From DDH964 sp963763205 (lineage in GTDB: Bacteria > Desulfobacterota > Desulfuromonadia > Desulfuromonadales > DDH964): a stretch of 64,000 nt of DNA. The DNA is taken from NCBI GenBank assembly GCA_963763205.1, contig CAVXNQ010000002.1, positions 375,884-439,883 of the forward strand, given 5' to 3'. Of this stretch, positions 16,351 through 25,041 are shown piece by piece. The notes below the pieces were generated by a model. The model was not told the origin of the DNA and searched no databases. It worked only from the letters and a program-made list of their open reading frames with translations. Numbering within the stretch: position 1 is the first letter of the stretch; each line of letters starts with the position of its first letter. A program made the position numbers and the translations under genes.

Positions 16351-16623
16351 AAAAACACCCTCTGGAATAGGGCTGTCCTTATCGGAAATACCTCGCGGCA
16401 AATCCAGCCCGACCTATCCTTTTAAATGCTGTTGAGCTCTCCCATTATAGGCCCCAACAATCCGCCCATGGTCGGTTTTCCTTGGGAATTCATCCTTTTT
16501 TTCGGCGACTTCGGATTGCTGGATCGGTCCGGAATCCTCTTTTTGGGGCACCGCGCCGGCCGAGGCTGCGAAACGCCGTTCACCCGGGTGCCTGAGCGTA
16601 ATGGAAGCCGGCTCAGGACAGCC

Positions 16624-17943
16624 TTACAATCCGCCCACCGGCTCCTGACCCGCTTTCGCTTCCAAAATCGGCGCAGGGGCGAAAGCGTCGGCAAAGATCT
16701 CCTTGGCCAGTTCGGCCGGTTTCACCCGCCAGAATTTGTCGTTGACGATCACGATGCCGACCGCGAGCTGGGCGTCATCGCTGCGGGCATAGCCGACGAA
16801 CCATTCGGTCTTTCCGGGGGGATCGGAGCCGGTGAGTGAGCCGGTTTTCCCTCCCACCTGCAGCCTGCTCAGGACCGGGTCGCGTTTCAGGCGGCGGAAG
16901 GAGCGGTGGGCCGTCCCTTCCGTCACCGTCGTGGCCATCATCCGGCGCATTTCCCGCGCCGTCTCTGCGCTGATCGGGCTGCGCCAAACGCGCGGCTGGC
17001 CCTCGAATTGAACCTTTCCCGCCGCGTCCACCGCTTTCTCAACCAGATACGGTTCCATCATCTGGCCCTCGTTGACCACAGCAGCAGCCAGGAGCGCACC
17101 GTGCAGCGGACTTAACGTCACCTTGCCGAAACCGGCGGCGGTGCGCGCCTCGGCCATGACGTCCCCCGTGGGGATCTGCGCGACGCTCGGGTTCAGCGGG
17201 ATTTCGAAGGGAATCTCGACGTTGAAACCGAAGCGACTGGCGTAGTCCTCCAGCAGCGCGCCGTTCAGGTCCTGGGCCGCGATCCGGCCGAAGACGGCAT
17301 TGGCCGATTTCGCGAAGGCCTTGCGCAGCGTCATCTCGTTGGGACCGGACTCCCGCAGGATCTGCCGGCGCCTGACACCGTACATGTCACCGCAGAAGTC
17401 GACGGTGGAATCGGGGCGATAGCCCTTCTCTTCCAGGGCCGCGGCCGAGGTCACGATCTTGAACACCGACGCCGCCGGAAAGGTGGCCCGCAGCGCCAGG
17501 TCATCGATGGAGGGATCTTTTTCCGAATAATGGGCGAGCGCCAGAACCTGGCCGGTCTTCGGATCCAGCACGGCGACCCCGGCCCAGTCGACTTTGTAGC
17601 GCGCCAACCGGTCCTGGATGAAGTTCTGCAGGGCGGGGTTCAGGGAGAGCTGCAGGGTCCAGTCGGCATCCCCCTTCTTCACATTCAGCTCCTGCGGCGC
17701 GACGGCGAGCATCGCGGGGGTGATCAGCCCGCGCAGGATCGCCTTCGGATCGGTCTGCACCTGCGCGGGGGACGGGCAGTCGCTGGCCAGAGGCCCCCCA
17801 TCGTTGACCCAAGTGATGCCGCAGAGAAGACAAACCACAACTCCCAGCACCGTCAGGCCAAGCAGAATCGGGACCAGTGCCTTCAGCTGGAATTTCCGGC
17901 GCCTGGCCCTTTCAAGCCGCTGCTGGTAATCTCGCCAACTCAC
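16624..17943 (-). CDS. Penicillin-binding-protein-type transpeptidase
   Basis: 439 residues with a short cytoplasmic start, one membrane helix (about 20-45) and a periplasmic transpeptidase domain carrying all three motifs: SVFK in the SxxK box, SAN, and KTGS. It lacks a glycosyltransferase domain and the large dimerisation domain of PBP2/PBP3, so it is a small monofunctional D,D-transpeptidase-like protein for peptidoglycan cross-linking, or a related regulator. GTG start with AGGA at some distance. It stands alone. Confidence 0.85.
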   Translation of the reverse strand: MSWRDYQQRLERARRRKFQLKALVPILLGLTVLGVVVCLLCGITWVNDGGPLASDCPSPAQVQTDPKAILRGLITPAMLAVAPQELNVKKGDADWTLQLSLNPALQNFIQDRLARYKVDWAGVAVLDPKTGQVLALAHYSEKDPSIDDLALRATFPAASVFKIVTSAAALEEKGYRPDSTVDFCGDMYGVRRRQILRESGPNEMTLRKAFAKSANAVFGRIAAQDLNGALLEDYASRFGFNVEIPFEIPLNPSVAQIPTGDVMAEARTAAGFGKVTLSPLHGALLAAAVVNEGQMMEPYLVEKAVDAAGKVQFEGQPRVWRSPISAETAREMRRMMATTVTEGTAHRSFRRLKRDPVLSRLQVGGKTGSLTGSDPPGKTEWFVGYARSDDAQLAVGIVIVNDKFWRVKPAELAKEIFADAFAPAPILEAKAGQEPVGGL

Positions 17944-17994
17944 GAAATAAATTCCTGAACCGTTTAAGGGTGATGGTTTCGCAAAAACACATGG

Positions 17995-18120
17995 GATGGC
18001 TAAGCAAAAATTTCGTCCTACAAGGCCTGGTGGTTTTTCAGGGGCGAAGGCCTACATCAGGCAGGTCGAGGTCCTGAAAAACGCCGTTACGCCGTAGGGC
18101 GGACTTTTTGCGACGCCATC
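17995..18120. repeat. 126-bp intergenic inverted-repeat element
   Basis: The ends GATGGC...GCAAAAA...CGTCCTACAAGGC and the complement of GCCGTAGGGCGGACTTTTTGC...GCCATC match over about 30 bases. An inner pair GTTTTTCAGG/CCTGAAAAAC makes a second stem. A further GATGG.TTCGCAAAAA copy of the end lies just before it at 17972. It resembles a dispersed intergenic hairpin element rather than a terminator. The rest of the 17944-18302 gap shows no gene. Confidence 0.6.
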
Positions 18121-18302
18121 AAGGTTATTTCAGTAGAAACACAGATTTGTTACGGTTTGGGCAGGCGCCGGCGTGCTTGACGGCAGGCTCCCACGATCCC
18201 GCTGCCGCGCCCCGGCCGAACCCCGTCAATTTAACCCAGCCCGAGAATCAAGTCAAAGGGGGTAAGCTCCCGGCCGTGTTCCGACCCGGCATCAGTCTCT
18301 TT

Positions 18303-19255
18303 TCAGCCGTGATTGCACAGTTGCAGCTCCAGGGGGTGAGGGTTGAGGTAGTACTGTTCGGCCAGATAGGGCTGCCGGTACTTGCGGACGAAATGATTAA
18401 GCAGGGTCACCGGCACGATCAGCGGCAGGTGCCCCCGCCGGTAGTGCTCGATCAGCTCCAGCGCCTCGGCCTTCTCGTCGGGGGTGAGCTCGCGCTTGAA
18501 GTAGCCGAGCAGGTGCTGCAGAACGTTGACGTGTTTCGGCACCGTCGGCAAGAGCCGCATCCCCTGCATCAGCAGCTGCTGGTAGCGGTCGAAGAGGTCC
18601 TGGCGCGGCAAGGCCTGGCTGTCGGCCACCAGCTTGCCCATGGCCCGGTAGATCTCCGTGCTGTGGGCCAGAAGCAGGAGCTTGTGCCGGGTGTGGAAGG
18701 CGACCAGCGCCGCGACCGTCCGGGGTCCGGCCAGCAGCTGGCGCCAGCGCTGGAAGACGAACAGGGACTCGACGAAATTCTCGCGCAGCCGGGCATCGTG
18801 GAGGCGGCCGTCCTCCTCCACAGGAATCAGCGGAAAGTGTTCCATAAAAATCCGTGCGAAGACCCCGACACCGGTCTTGGCCGGCCCCCCCCCTTGCCGT
18901 AGAGCTTGACCCGCTCCATGCCGCTTGAGGGGGAGCGGCTCTTGAAAATGAAACCGCACAACGCTTCCCGCTCCAGCTCGCGCACCCGCTGCTGCGCCCA
19001 GACACTCATCGCGACGGTAATGTCTCCGCCGCTGCGGGCGAAGACCAGGTGCGGCCCGTCTTCGGCCTCCACCAGGCGCAACGCCTCCCGCGGCGTCGGC
19101 AGCCCCAGTTCGACCTCGGGGCAGACCGGAACGAATTCGAGGTAAGGCCCCAGCAGATCGCGGATTAGGCGGTCGAGCTTGTGGCCGCCGTCGTAGCGCA
19201 CCTTCTCCCCCAGCAGACAGCTGCTTATACCGACCCGGACCTTCTCCTGCTCCAT
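18303..19255 (-). CDS. DUF523-DUF1722 (YbgA-like) protein, frameshifted
   Basis: The N-terminal part (VGISSCLLGEKVRYDGGHK, CPEVELGLPTPREALRL, FIFKSRSPSSG) is DUF523. The second part (GVGVFARIFMEHFPLIPVEEDGRL, LVAFHTRHKLLLLAHS, QGMRLLPTVPKHVNVLQHLLGYFK) is DUF1722, as in E. coli YbgA. They are in different frames; the break is a run of nine G at 18885-18893 within YGKGG. Adding one base gives 317 residues. Function is unknown, but ybgA-like genes often neighbour photolyase genes, and a photolyase lies 1.2 kb away on the other strand. ATG follows AGGAGG. Confidence 0.82.
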
Positions 19256-19352
19256 CTCGCCTCCTGGCTACAACCGGCTTTATCTTCAGCCAAATTTGCT
19301 ATAGTTTAGCAGACTTGTCCCGGCAGGGGGAAAACCGAGAAAGGACCGCAGG

Positions 19353-20426
19353 ATGGCCAAAACGCTGCTCAAGAAACGCCCGAAGAAGAAGATCGGAGTC
19401 GCCCCCGGCACTCTGGTGCATGTCGGCGAGCCGAGCGGGGAAGCGATCACCATCAACCTCATCGACTACGACGCCGAGCAGCTCCACGAGGAGCTGCTGG
19501 CGACCGACGACGTCCAGCGCTGCTGCCAGCTCAAGGCGAGTCCCACCGTCTCCTGGATCAACGTCAACGGCATCCACGAGATCGGCCCCATCGAAACCCT
19601 GGGCAGCTGCTTCGACCTCCACCCCCTGGTACTGGAGGACATCCTCAACACCGACCACCGCCCCAAGCTGGAGGACTATGACGACTACCTCTTCCTGGTC
19701 CTGAAGATGCTCTTCTACGAGAAGGAAGAGGGGATCCGCACCGAGCAGGTCAGCCTGGTCCTCGGCCCCAACTACGTCCTCTCCTTCCAGGAAAATGTCG
19801 GCGACGTCTTCGACAGCGTACGCGAGCGGCTGCGGGGCGGCAAGGGGCGGATCCGCAAACTGGGCGCCGACTACCTGGCCTACGCCCTGATGGACGCGGT
19901 GGTCGACAGCTACTTTGCGATCCTGGAAACAATCGGCGACGAGATCGAGGAGATGGAACAGGAACTGGTCACCGATCCTTCCCCGCAAACCCTCAACCGC
20001 ATCCACCATTTCAAACGCGAGATGATCATGCTGCGCAAGTCGGTGTGGCCGCTGCGCGAGTTGATCAGCGGCCTGCAGCGGATCGAGGCGCCGCTGATCA
20101 GCGAAACGACCGGGGTCTTTCTGCGCGACGTCTACGACCACACCATCCAGGTGGTCGATACCGTGGAGACCTTTCGCGACATCATCGCCGGGATGCTCGA
20201 CCTTTATCTTTCCAGCATCAGCAACCGTATGAACGAGGTGATGAAGGTGCTGACCATCATCGCCACCCTCTTCATCCCGCTCACCTTCCTGGCCGGCATC
20301 TACGGCATGAATTTCGAGTACATGCCGGAACTCCACTGGCGCTGGGGGTATTTCGGCCTGTGGGGAGTGATGCTGGCAACCACGGCCGGGATGCTGCGCT
20401 TTTTCCGCCGCAGGAAGTGGCTGTGA
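19353..20426 (+). CDS. corA: CorA-type magnesium/cobalt transporter
   Basis: 357 residues with a large cytoplasmic alpha/beta N-terminus, a long helix, and two C-terminal membrane segments. The first of these ends in the invariant GMN (about 319-321) in GIYGMNFEYMPEL. The pattern TLFIPLTFLAGIYGMNF is diagnostic for CorA, a homopentameric Mg2+ channel that can also carry Co2+ or Ni2+. Divergent from DUF523. Its stop overlaps the GTG of the photolyase gene (GTGA), so the two are coupled. Confidence 0.95.
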   Translation: MAKTLLKKRPKKKIGVAPGTLVHVGEPSGEAITINLIDYDAEQLHEELLATDDVQRCCQLKASPTVSWINVNGIHEIGPIETLGSCFDLHPLVLEDILNTDHRPKLEDYDDYLFLVLKMLFYEKEEGIRTEQVSLVLGPNYVLSFQENVGDVFDSVRERLRGGKGRIRKLGADYLAYALMDAVVDSYFAILETIGDEIEEMEQELVTDPSPQTLNRIHHFKREMIMLRKSVWPLRELISGLQRIEAPLISETTGVFLRDVYDHTIQVVDTVETFRDIIAGMLDLYLSSISNRMNEVMKVLTIIATLFIPLTFLAGIYGMNFEYMPELHWRWGYFGLWGVMLATTAGMLRFFRRRKWL

Positions 20427-21901
20427 CCGCGCAACGGCTGGAGGTTCCCGCCTGCCGTGTCCGCCCCCTCAACCGGGCCGAACCGCGGGTCGACGGGGAC
20501 TACGTTCTATACTGGATGAGCGCCTTTCGCCGCCCGGGCTGGAACTTCGCCCTGCAGCGGGCGGCCTGGTGGGCGACACGGCTCGGCAAGGGGCTGGTGG
20601 TCCTCGAGGCGCTGCGCTGCGACTATCCCTACGCCAGCGACCGGCTGCACCGCTTCGTCCTCGACGGCATGGCCGACAATGCCGCCTGGTTCCGGAAACG
20701 ATCCGTCACCTACCTTCCCTACGTCGAACCGGCGCGGGGCGACGGCAAGGGGCTGTTGGCAACCCTGGCGGATCGGGCCTGCCTGGTGGTCGCCGACGAT
20801 GCCCCGGTCTTCTTCCTGCCGCAGATGGTGGCGATGGCCGCGGCCCGCCTGCCCATCCTGCTCGAAGGGATCGACAGCAACGGCCTGCTGCCACTGCGGA
20901 CCGCCGACCGGGACTATCCGAGCGCCTACGCCTTTCGCCGTTTCCTGCAGCGGGAGCTTCCCGCACACCTGCTGAACTTGCCGCTGGCCGACCCCCTCGC
21001 CGGTGCTCTCCCTGCCCGCCGTCCGCCTCGCCGGCAGACCATCGCCGGCCCGCTGGCCCGCCGCTGCCCCCGGCGCTGCTGCGGGACGGCCGCGGCCTGG
21101 AGCGCCTGCCCATCGACCACCGCGTGGGCCGTACCGGGACTGCGCGGCGGACACCGGGCGGCGGAGCGGCGCCTGAATGAGTTTTTGGGAGAGCGGCTCC
21201 CCCACTACCCGCAGCGCAGCGACCCGGCGCAGGAGGCGACCAGCGGACTCTCCCCCTACCTTCATTTCGGCCAGATCTCCAGCCACCAGATCTTCGCCGC
21301 CCTGGCCGCCCGGGAAGGCTGGTCGGTGGGGAATCTCGGCCCGGAGCAGCGGGGGCAGCGCCAGGGGTGGTGGGGGATGAGCGCGGCGGCCGAAGCGTTT
21401 CTCGACCAGCTCGTCACCTGGCGGGAACTGGGCTACAACTTCTGCGCCTTCCGCGACGACGCCGAGGCCTATGCCGGCCTGCCGGACTGGGCCCGGCGGA
21501 CCCTGGACGAGCATGCCGCTGATCCCCGCCCCTACCTCTACACCCTTGAGGAGCTGGCAGATGCCGCCAGCCACGACCCGCTCTGGAACGCCGCCCAGCG
21601 CCAGTTGATGCGCCAGGGGACGATCCACAACTACCTGCGCATGTTGTGGGGAAAGAAGATCCTCGAATGGTCGGCTTCGCCGCGCCAGGCGCTGGCCGTG
21701 ATGCTGGAGTTGAACAACCGCTACGCCCTCGACGGCCGCGACCCCAATTCGGCCAGCGGCATTGCCTGGTGCCTGGGCCGGTATGACCGTCCCTGGGGGC
21801 CCGAGCGGCCGATCTTCGGCAAAATCCGTTACATGAGTTCGGAAAACACCGCCCGCAAGTTCGACGTCAAACCCTACTTGGCCCGTTTCGGACCGAATTG
21901 A
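20423..21901 (+). CDS. phrB: Class II CPD photolyase (central frame disturbance)
   Basis: Beginning (YVLYWMSAFRRPGWNFAL) and end (LWGKKILEWSASPRQAL, NPNSASGIAWC-like DPNSASGIAWCLGRYDRPW, IFGKIRYMS) match class II cyclobutane pyrimidine dimer photolyases, FAD enzymes that use light to repair DNA. Between about 20990 and 21135 the frame reads unlike any photolyase, whereas another frame gives LRDGRGLERLPIDHRVG. The next segment returns to the first frame (VPGLRGGHRAAERRLNEFL), so two or more compensating indels are present. One is likely a missing C near 21128. Total length (492 residues) is right. Confidence 0.85.
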   Translation: MTAQRLEVPACRVRPLNRAEPRVDGDYVLYWMSAFRRPGWNFALQRAAWWATRLGKGLVVLEALRCDYPYASDRLHRFVLDGMADNAAWFRKRSVTYLPYVEPARGDGKGLLATLADRACLVVADDAPVFFLPQMVAMAAARLPILLEGIDSNGLLPLRTADRDYPSAYAFRRFLQRELPAHLLNLPLADPLAGALPARRPPRRQTIAGPLARRCPRRCCGTAAAWSACPSTTAWAVPGLRGGHRAAERRLNEFLGERLPHYPQRSDPAQEATSGLSPYLHFGQISSHQIFAALAAREGWSVGNLGPEQRGQRQGWWGMSAAAEAFLDQLVTWRELGYNFCAFRDDAEAYAGLPDWARRTLDEHAADPRPYLYTLEELADAASHDPLWNAAQRQLMRQGTIHNYLRMLWGKKILEWSASPRQALAVMLELNNRYALDGRDPNSASGIAWCLGRYDRPWGPERPIFGKIRYMSSENTARKFDVKPYLARFGPN

Positions 21902-21906
21902 CGCCA

Positions 21907-21948
21907 GTGGCTCGTGGCTCGTGGCTCGTGGCTCGTGGCTCGTGGCTC
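21907..21948. repeat. Heptamer tandem repeat (GTGGCTC)x6
   Basis: Six perfect copies of GTGGCTC start five bases after the photolyase stop, followed by CT-rich repeats of CTCTCACC type at about 21998-22030 that run up to the stop of the convergent flavoprotein gene. Confidence 0.95.
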
Positions 21949-22033
21949 GGGACGCGTGGCGAGAGATTTTCAACTTAAAACGCAAAACTCAAAACGGCCC
22001 TTCTCCCCTCTCACCTCTCGCCTCTCACCGCCC

Positions 22034-23380
22034 CTAAATCAGCTGCCTCGCGGCGGTCTGCACCGGGTCCCAGACCGGCGAATAGGGCGGGGCGTAGCTG
22101 AGGTCCAGATCGACCAGCTCCTGCACCGTCATCCCCGCCGTCAGCGCCGTCGCCAGCACGTCGATGCGCTTGGCGGCTCCTTCCATGCCGACGATCTGGC
22201 CACCGAGCAGCCGGCCGCTGCCCCGCTCCGCCAGCAGCTTGACGTGGATCGGCCCCGCCCCCGGGTAGTAGCCGGCCCGGGTCCGGGTCTTGATCGTCGC
22301 GGCCGCGAATTCCAGGCCAAGCGCGCGGATCTCCCGCTCCTGCAGCCCGGTACGGGCCACTTCGTACTGGCAGATCTTGCTCACCGCCGTGCCGACCACC
22401 CCGGGAAAGGTCGCATAGCCGCCGGCAAGGTTGATCCCGGCCACCGCCCCCTGCTTGTTGGCCACCGTCCCCAGCGCCACGTAAAAGGGCTGCCGGCTCA
22501 CGCGGTGGTAGGTTTCGCCGCAGTCGCCGGCGGCCCAGATCCCCGCCACCCCGGTCTGCTGCCGGGAATTGACGCGGATCGCCCCCTGGACCCCCAACTC
22601 CAGCCCCGCCGCGGCGGCCAGCTCGCTGTTGGGACGCACCCCCAGGCCGAGGATGACCAGGTCGGCCGGCAGGGTGCGCTGGTCGGTAACCACGGCACGA
22701 ACCCGGCCACCTTTCGTCTCGAAGCCGGTCACCGACTCTGCCAGGTAGAGGATAACTCCAACCCGGCGCAGGGACTCGGAAACGAGTGACCCCATGTCCG
22801 GATCGAGGGTGTCCATCACCTGCGGCCCGCGCTGCACCAATGAAACCTTGAGCCCCTGCCGCACCAGGGCCTCGGCCATCTCCAGGCCGATGTAACCGCC
22901 GCCGACGACCACCGCCTGCCGGGGCCGTTCTTCCGCCAGCGCCATCTGCACCCGGATGCCGCTCTGCAGGGTCGACAGGCCGTAGATGCCGACGCCCTCC
23001 CGACCCGGCAGGTCGGGGCAGAAGGGACTGGCACCGGTGGCGATCAGCAACTGGTCGTAAGCCTCGTCGAACTCCTCCCCCGTCGCCAGGTCGCGCACCC
23101 GCACCCGCTGCCGGGCGGGGTCGACGGCCCGCACCTCGTGGCGCACTCGGGCATCGATGGCATACTGGTCGCGGAAGACCTCCGGGCTGCGCTCGACGAG
23201 TTTCTCGGTCTCTTCGACCAGCCCGCCGATCAGGTAGGGGATGCCGCAGGCCGAATAGGAGGTATGGGGACTGCGCTCGAAGACGATGATCTCCCGCTGC
23301 GCATCCTCGCGGCGAACCTTGGCCGCCGCGCTCATCCCCGCGGCGTCCCCACCGATCACGATCAGACGCTCCCGGCTCAT
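22034..23380 (-). CDS. FAD-dependent CoA-disulfide reductase-like enzyme
   Basis: 448 residues: N-terminal FAD site (IVIGGDAAGMSAA), the single redox Cys in SYSACGIPYLIGG, a second Rossmann motif for NAD(P)H (VVVGGGYIGLEMAE), an ATG-type strand (LLIATGASPF), and the FAD-closing IWAAGDCGET. This is the one-Cys pattern of CoA-disulfide reductases and NADH oxidases/peroxidases. The C-terminal dimerisation domain (AVSKICQYEVARTGL, YAPPYSPVWDP) fits. A role in thiol or oxygen/peroxide stress is expected. Its start overlaps the end of the DedA gene by four bases. Confidence 0.9.
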   Translation of the reverse strand: MSRERLIVIGGDAAGMSAAAKVRREDAQREIIVFERSPHTSYSACGIPYLIGGLVEETEKLVERSPEVFRDQYAIDARVRHEVRAVDPARQRVRVRDLATGEEFDEAYDQLLIATGASPFCPDLPGREGVGIYGLSTLQSGIRVQMALAEERPRQAVVVGGGYIGLEMAEALVRQGLKVSLVQRGPQVMDTLDPDMGSLVSESLRRVGVILYLAESVTGFETKGGRVRAVVTDQRTLPADLVILGLGVRPNSELAAAAGLELGVQGAIRVNSRQQTGVAGIWAAGDCGETYHRVSRQPFYVALGTVANKQGAVAGINLAGGYATFPGVVGTAVSKICQYEVARTGLQEREIRALGLEFAAATIKTRTRAGYYPGAGPIHVKLLAERGSGRLLGGQIVGMEGAAKRIDVLATALTAGMTVQELVDLDLSYAPPYSPVWDPVQTAARQLI

Positions 23381-23997
23381 GATGAATCCTCCTTGGTCCT
23401 TTTCCTGTCACGCCAGCGCCGGAATCCGGCCAGCAGGGCCAGCACCGCCACCAACCCGGCGACGGCAACCAGCTCATGGCGGCGCAGCTGATCGGCCAAT
23501 CCGCGCCACTTCTCCCCCAGCCAGAAGCCGCCGAGGACGAAGGTCGAGCTCCAGATCAGGGCACCGGAGTAGGCGAACAGGGCGAATTCCGGCCAGCGCA
23601 ACTCCGAGGTCCCGGCGACGATCGCCACCAGGTGACGGACGCCGGGGAGGTAGAATCCAAAGGTCAGCAGCCAGCGGCCGCGGCGGTCATACCACTCCCG
23701 CACCCGCTGCAGCCGCGCCTCGTCGAGATGGAGCAGAAAGCCCCAGCGGCGGATCAGCAGCCGCCCCGGGCCGAGCCCCAGCAGGAAACTGACGGTGATC
23801 CCCGCGGAGGCCCCGGCAAAGGCCGTCAGGATGGTCGGCAGCAGGTGCAGTTCCTGGTGCTGCACGAGGTAGCCGGCGAAGAGCAGCAGCCACTCATCGG
23901 GGACCGGCAGCCCGACGATCCCCGCCAGCAGCAGCAGGAAGATCGCCCCGTAACCGTATTGATGCACCCAGGGGAGGAGGGATTCGAAGGAAGGCAC
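23377..23997 (-). CDS. DedA-family membrane protein
   Basis: 206 residues with several membrane helices and the DedA/SNARE-associated motifs GLPVPDEWLLLFAG, GFYLPGVRHLVAIVAG and WSSTFVLGGFWLG. DedA proteins move undecaprenyl phosphate or other lipids across the inner membrane. GTG start with GGAGAAG. It lies nine bases after the hydrolase gene and overlaps the flavoprotein gene, so the three form an operon. Confidence 0.88.
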   Translation of the reverse strand: MPSFESLLPWVHQYGYGAIFLLLLAGIVGLPVPDEWLLLFAGYLVQHQELHLLPTILTAFAGASAGITVSFLLGLGPGRLLIRRWGFLLHLDEARLQRVREWYDRRGRWLLTFGFYLPGVRHLVAIVAGTSELRWPEFALFAYSGALIWSSTFVLGGFWLGEKWRGLADQLRRHELVAVAGLVAVLALLAGFRRWRDRKRTKEDSS

Positions 23998-24006
23998 CGC
24001 TTCTCC

Positions 24007-24786
24007 TCAGGCGGGCAGCCGCTCCAGGAACGTCCGCAGGCAGGTGTTGAAGGCCGCCGGCTGTTCCAGGTTGACCAGGTGGCCGCCGCCGGCGATCAGG
24101 CAGCCGCTGGAGCGGGGCAGGCCGTCGAGCAGCACCCGGTAGGAGGCGGCGCCGAGCAGCTGGTCTTCGGCGCCGCCGATGACCAGGGCGGGGAGGTCGA
24201 AGCCGGGCAGGCGGGCGCTGTAGTCGGGCCGGTCGCGCATCGCCAGCAGGGCCGCCGCCAGACCTTCGGGGGTTGCCCGGCCCATCCAGCCCCGCACCTG
24301 CTCCGCCAGCTCCGGCCGGCCGGCGGCGGTACCGGGGGCGAAGAGAATTTCAGCGAAACCGTCGACAACCTCTGCCGTTCTTCCGGCGCGGGCAGCGGCG
24401 GCCAGCCGGGTCCGTCGCTCTTTGCCGGCCGGGTCGTCGCCCTCGGCACGGGTGGCGATGAACACCGCCGCTGCCACCCGCTGCCGGTGGCGCGCGAGGA
24501 GGTTGAGCAGGATGTAGCCCCCCATCGACATGCCGGCGACTACCGCCCGCTCGATTCCTTGCGCATCGAGCAGGGCCACCAGGAAATCGGCATATTCATC
24601 CATGCTGGCGCCGACCATCGGCGCGGTATTGCCGCCGAAACCCGGCAGATCCGGGGCCAGCAGGCGCCAGCCCGCCGCGGCCAGCCCATCGAGCTGCGGC
24701 TGCCACATCGCCGCGGCGAGCGGGAAGCCGTGAACCAGCAACAGCACCCGTGCGTCCTCTCCGCTTCTCCCCTGCCCCCTGCCCAT
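24007..24786 (-). CDS. Alpha/beta-fold hydrolase
   Basis: 259 residues. It has the oxyanion-hole strand LLLVHGFPLAAAMW, the nucleophile elbow GMSMGGY, a catalytic Asp in GGAEDQLL and a His in AGGGHLVNLEQP, so the Ser-Asp-His triad is complete. Members are esterases, lactonases or haloperoxidase-like enzymes; substrate unknown. The ATG at 24786 follows GGAGGTGAAC; the longer open frame upstream is not needed. First gene of the hydrolase-DedA-flavoprotein operon. Confidence 0.87.
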   Translation of the reverse strand: MGRGQGRSGEDARVLLLVHGFPLAAAMWQPQLDGLAAAGWRLLAPDLPGFGGNTAPMVGASMDEYADFLVALLDAQGIERAVVAGMSMGGYILLNLLARHRQRVAAAVFIATRAEGDDPAGKERRTRLAAAARAGRTAEVVDGFAEILFAPGTAAGRPELAEQVRGWMGRATPEGLAAALLAMRDRPDYSARLPGFDLPALVIGGAEDQLLGAASYRVLLDGLPRSSGCLIAGGGHLVNLEQPAAFNTCLRTFLERLPA

Positions 24787-24982
24787 GTTCACCTCCGTGG
24801 TTATGGCTCTTTCCAGCCGCTCCTGCAGATCGACCGTCGCTCCCCTCGCCGTATAGTCTAATCGATAATCCAGGATCTGCCGAATGGGCTCCGGGGGCGA
24901 GGGGCATCCCATCACCGCCCCCCCCGGCTGCCGGCGCCCGTTCGGCGGAGGTCCGCACCTTCCCCCGCAGAATGGGACGCCT

Positions 24983-25013
24983 AAAAAAGATGCCGGGCTC
25001 GCGCCCGGCATCC
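24983..25013 (-). terminator. Terminator of the NtrC-type regulator gene
   Basis: On the minus strand GATGCCGGGC-GCGA-GCCCGGCATC is a perfect 10-bp stem followed by TTTTTT. It starts about 30 bases after the regulator stop. Confidence 0.9.
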
Positions 25014-25041
25014 GGTTGTTTCACTCTACCCAAAAAGCCTT

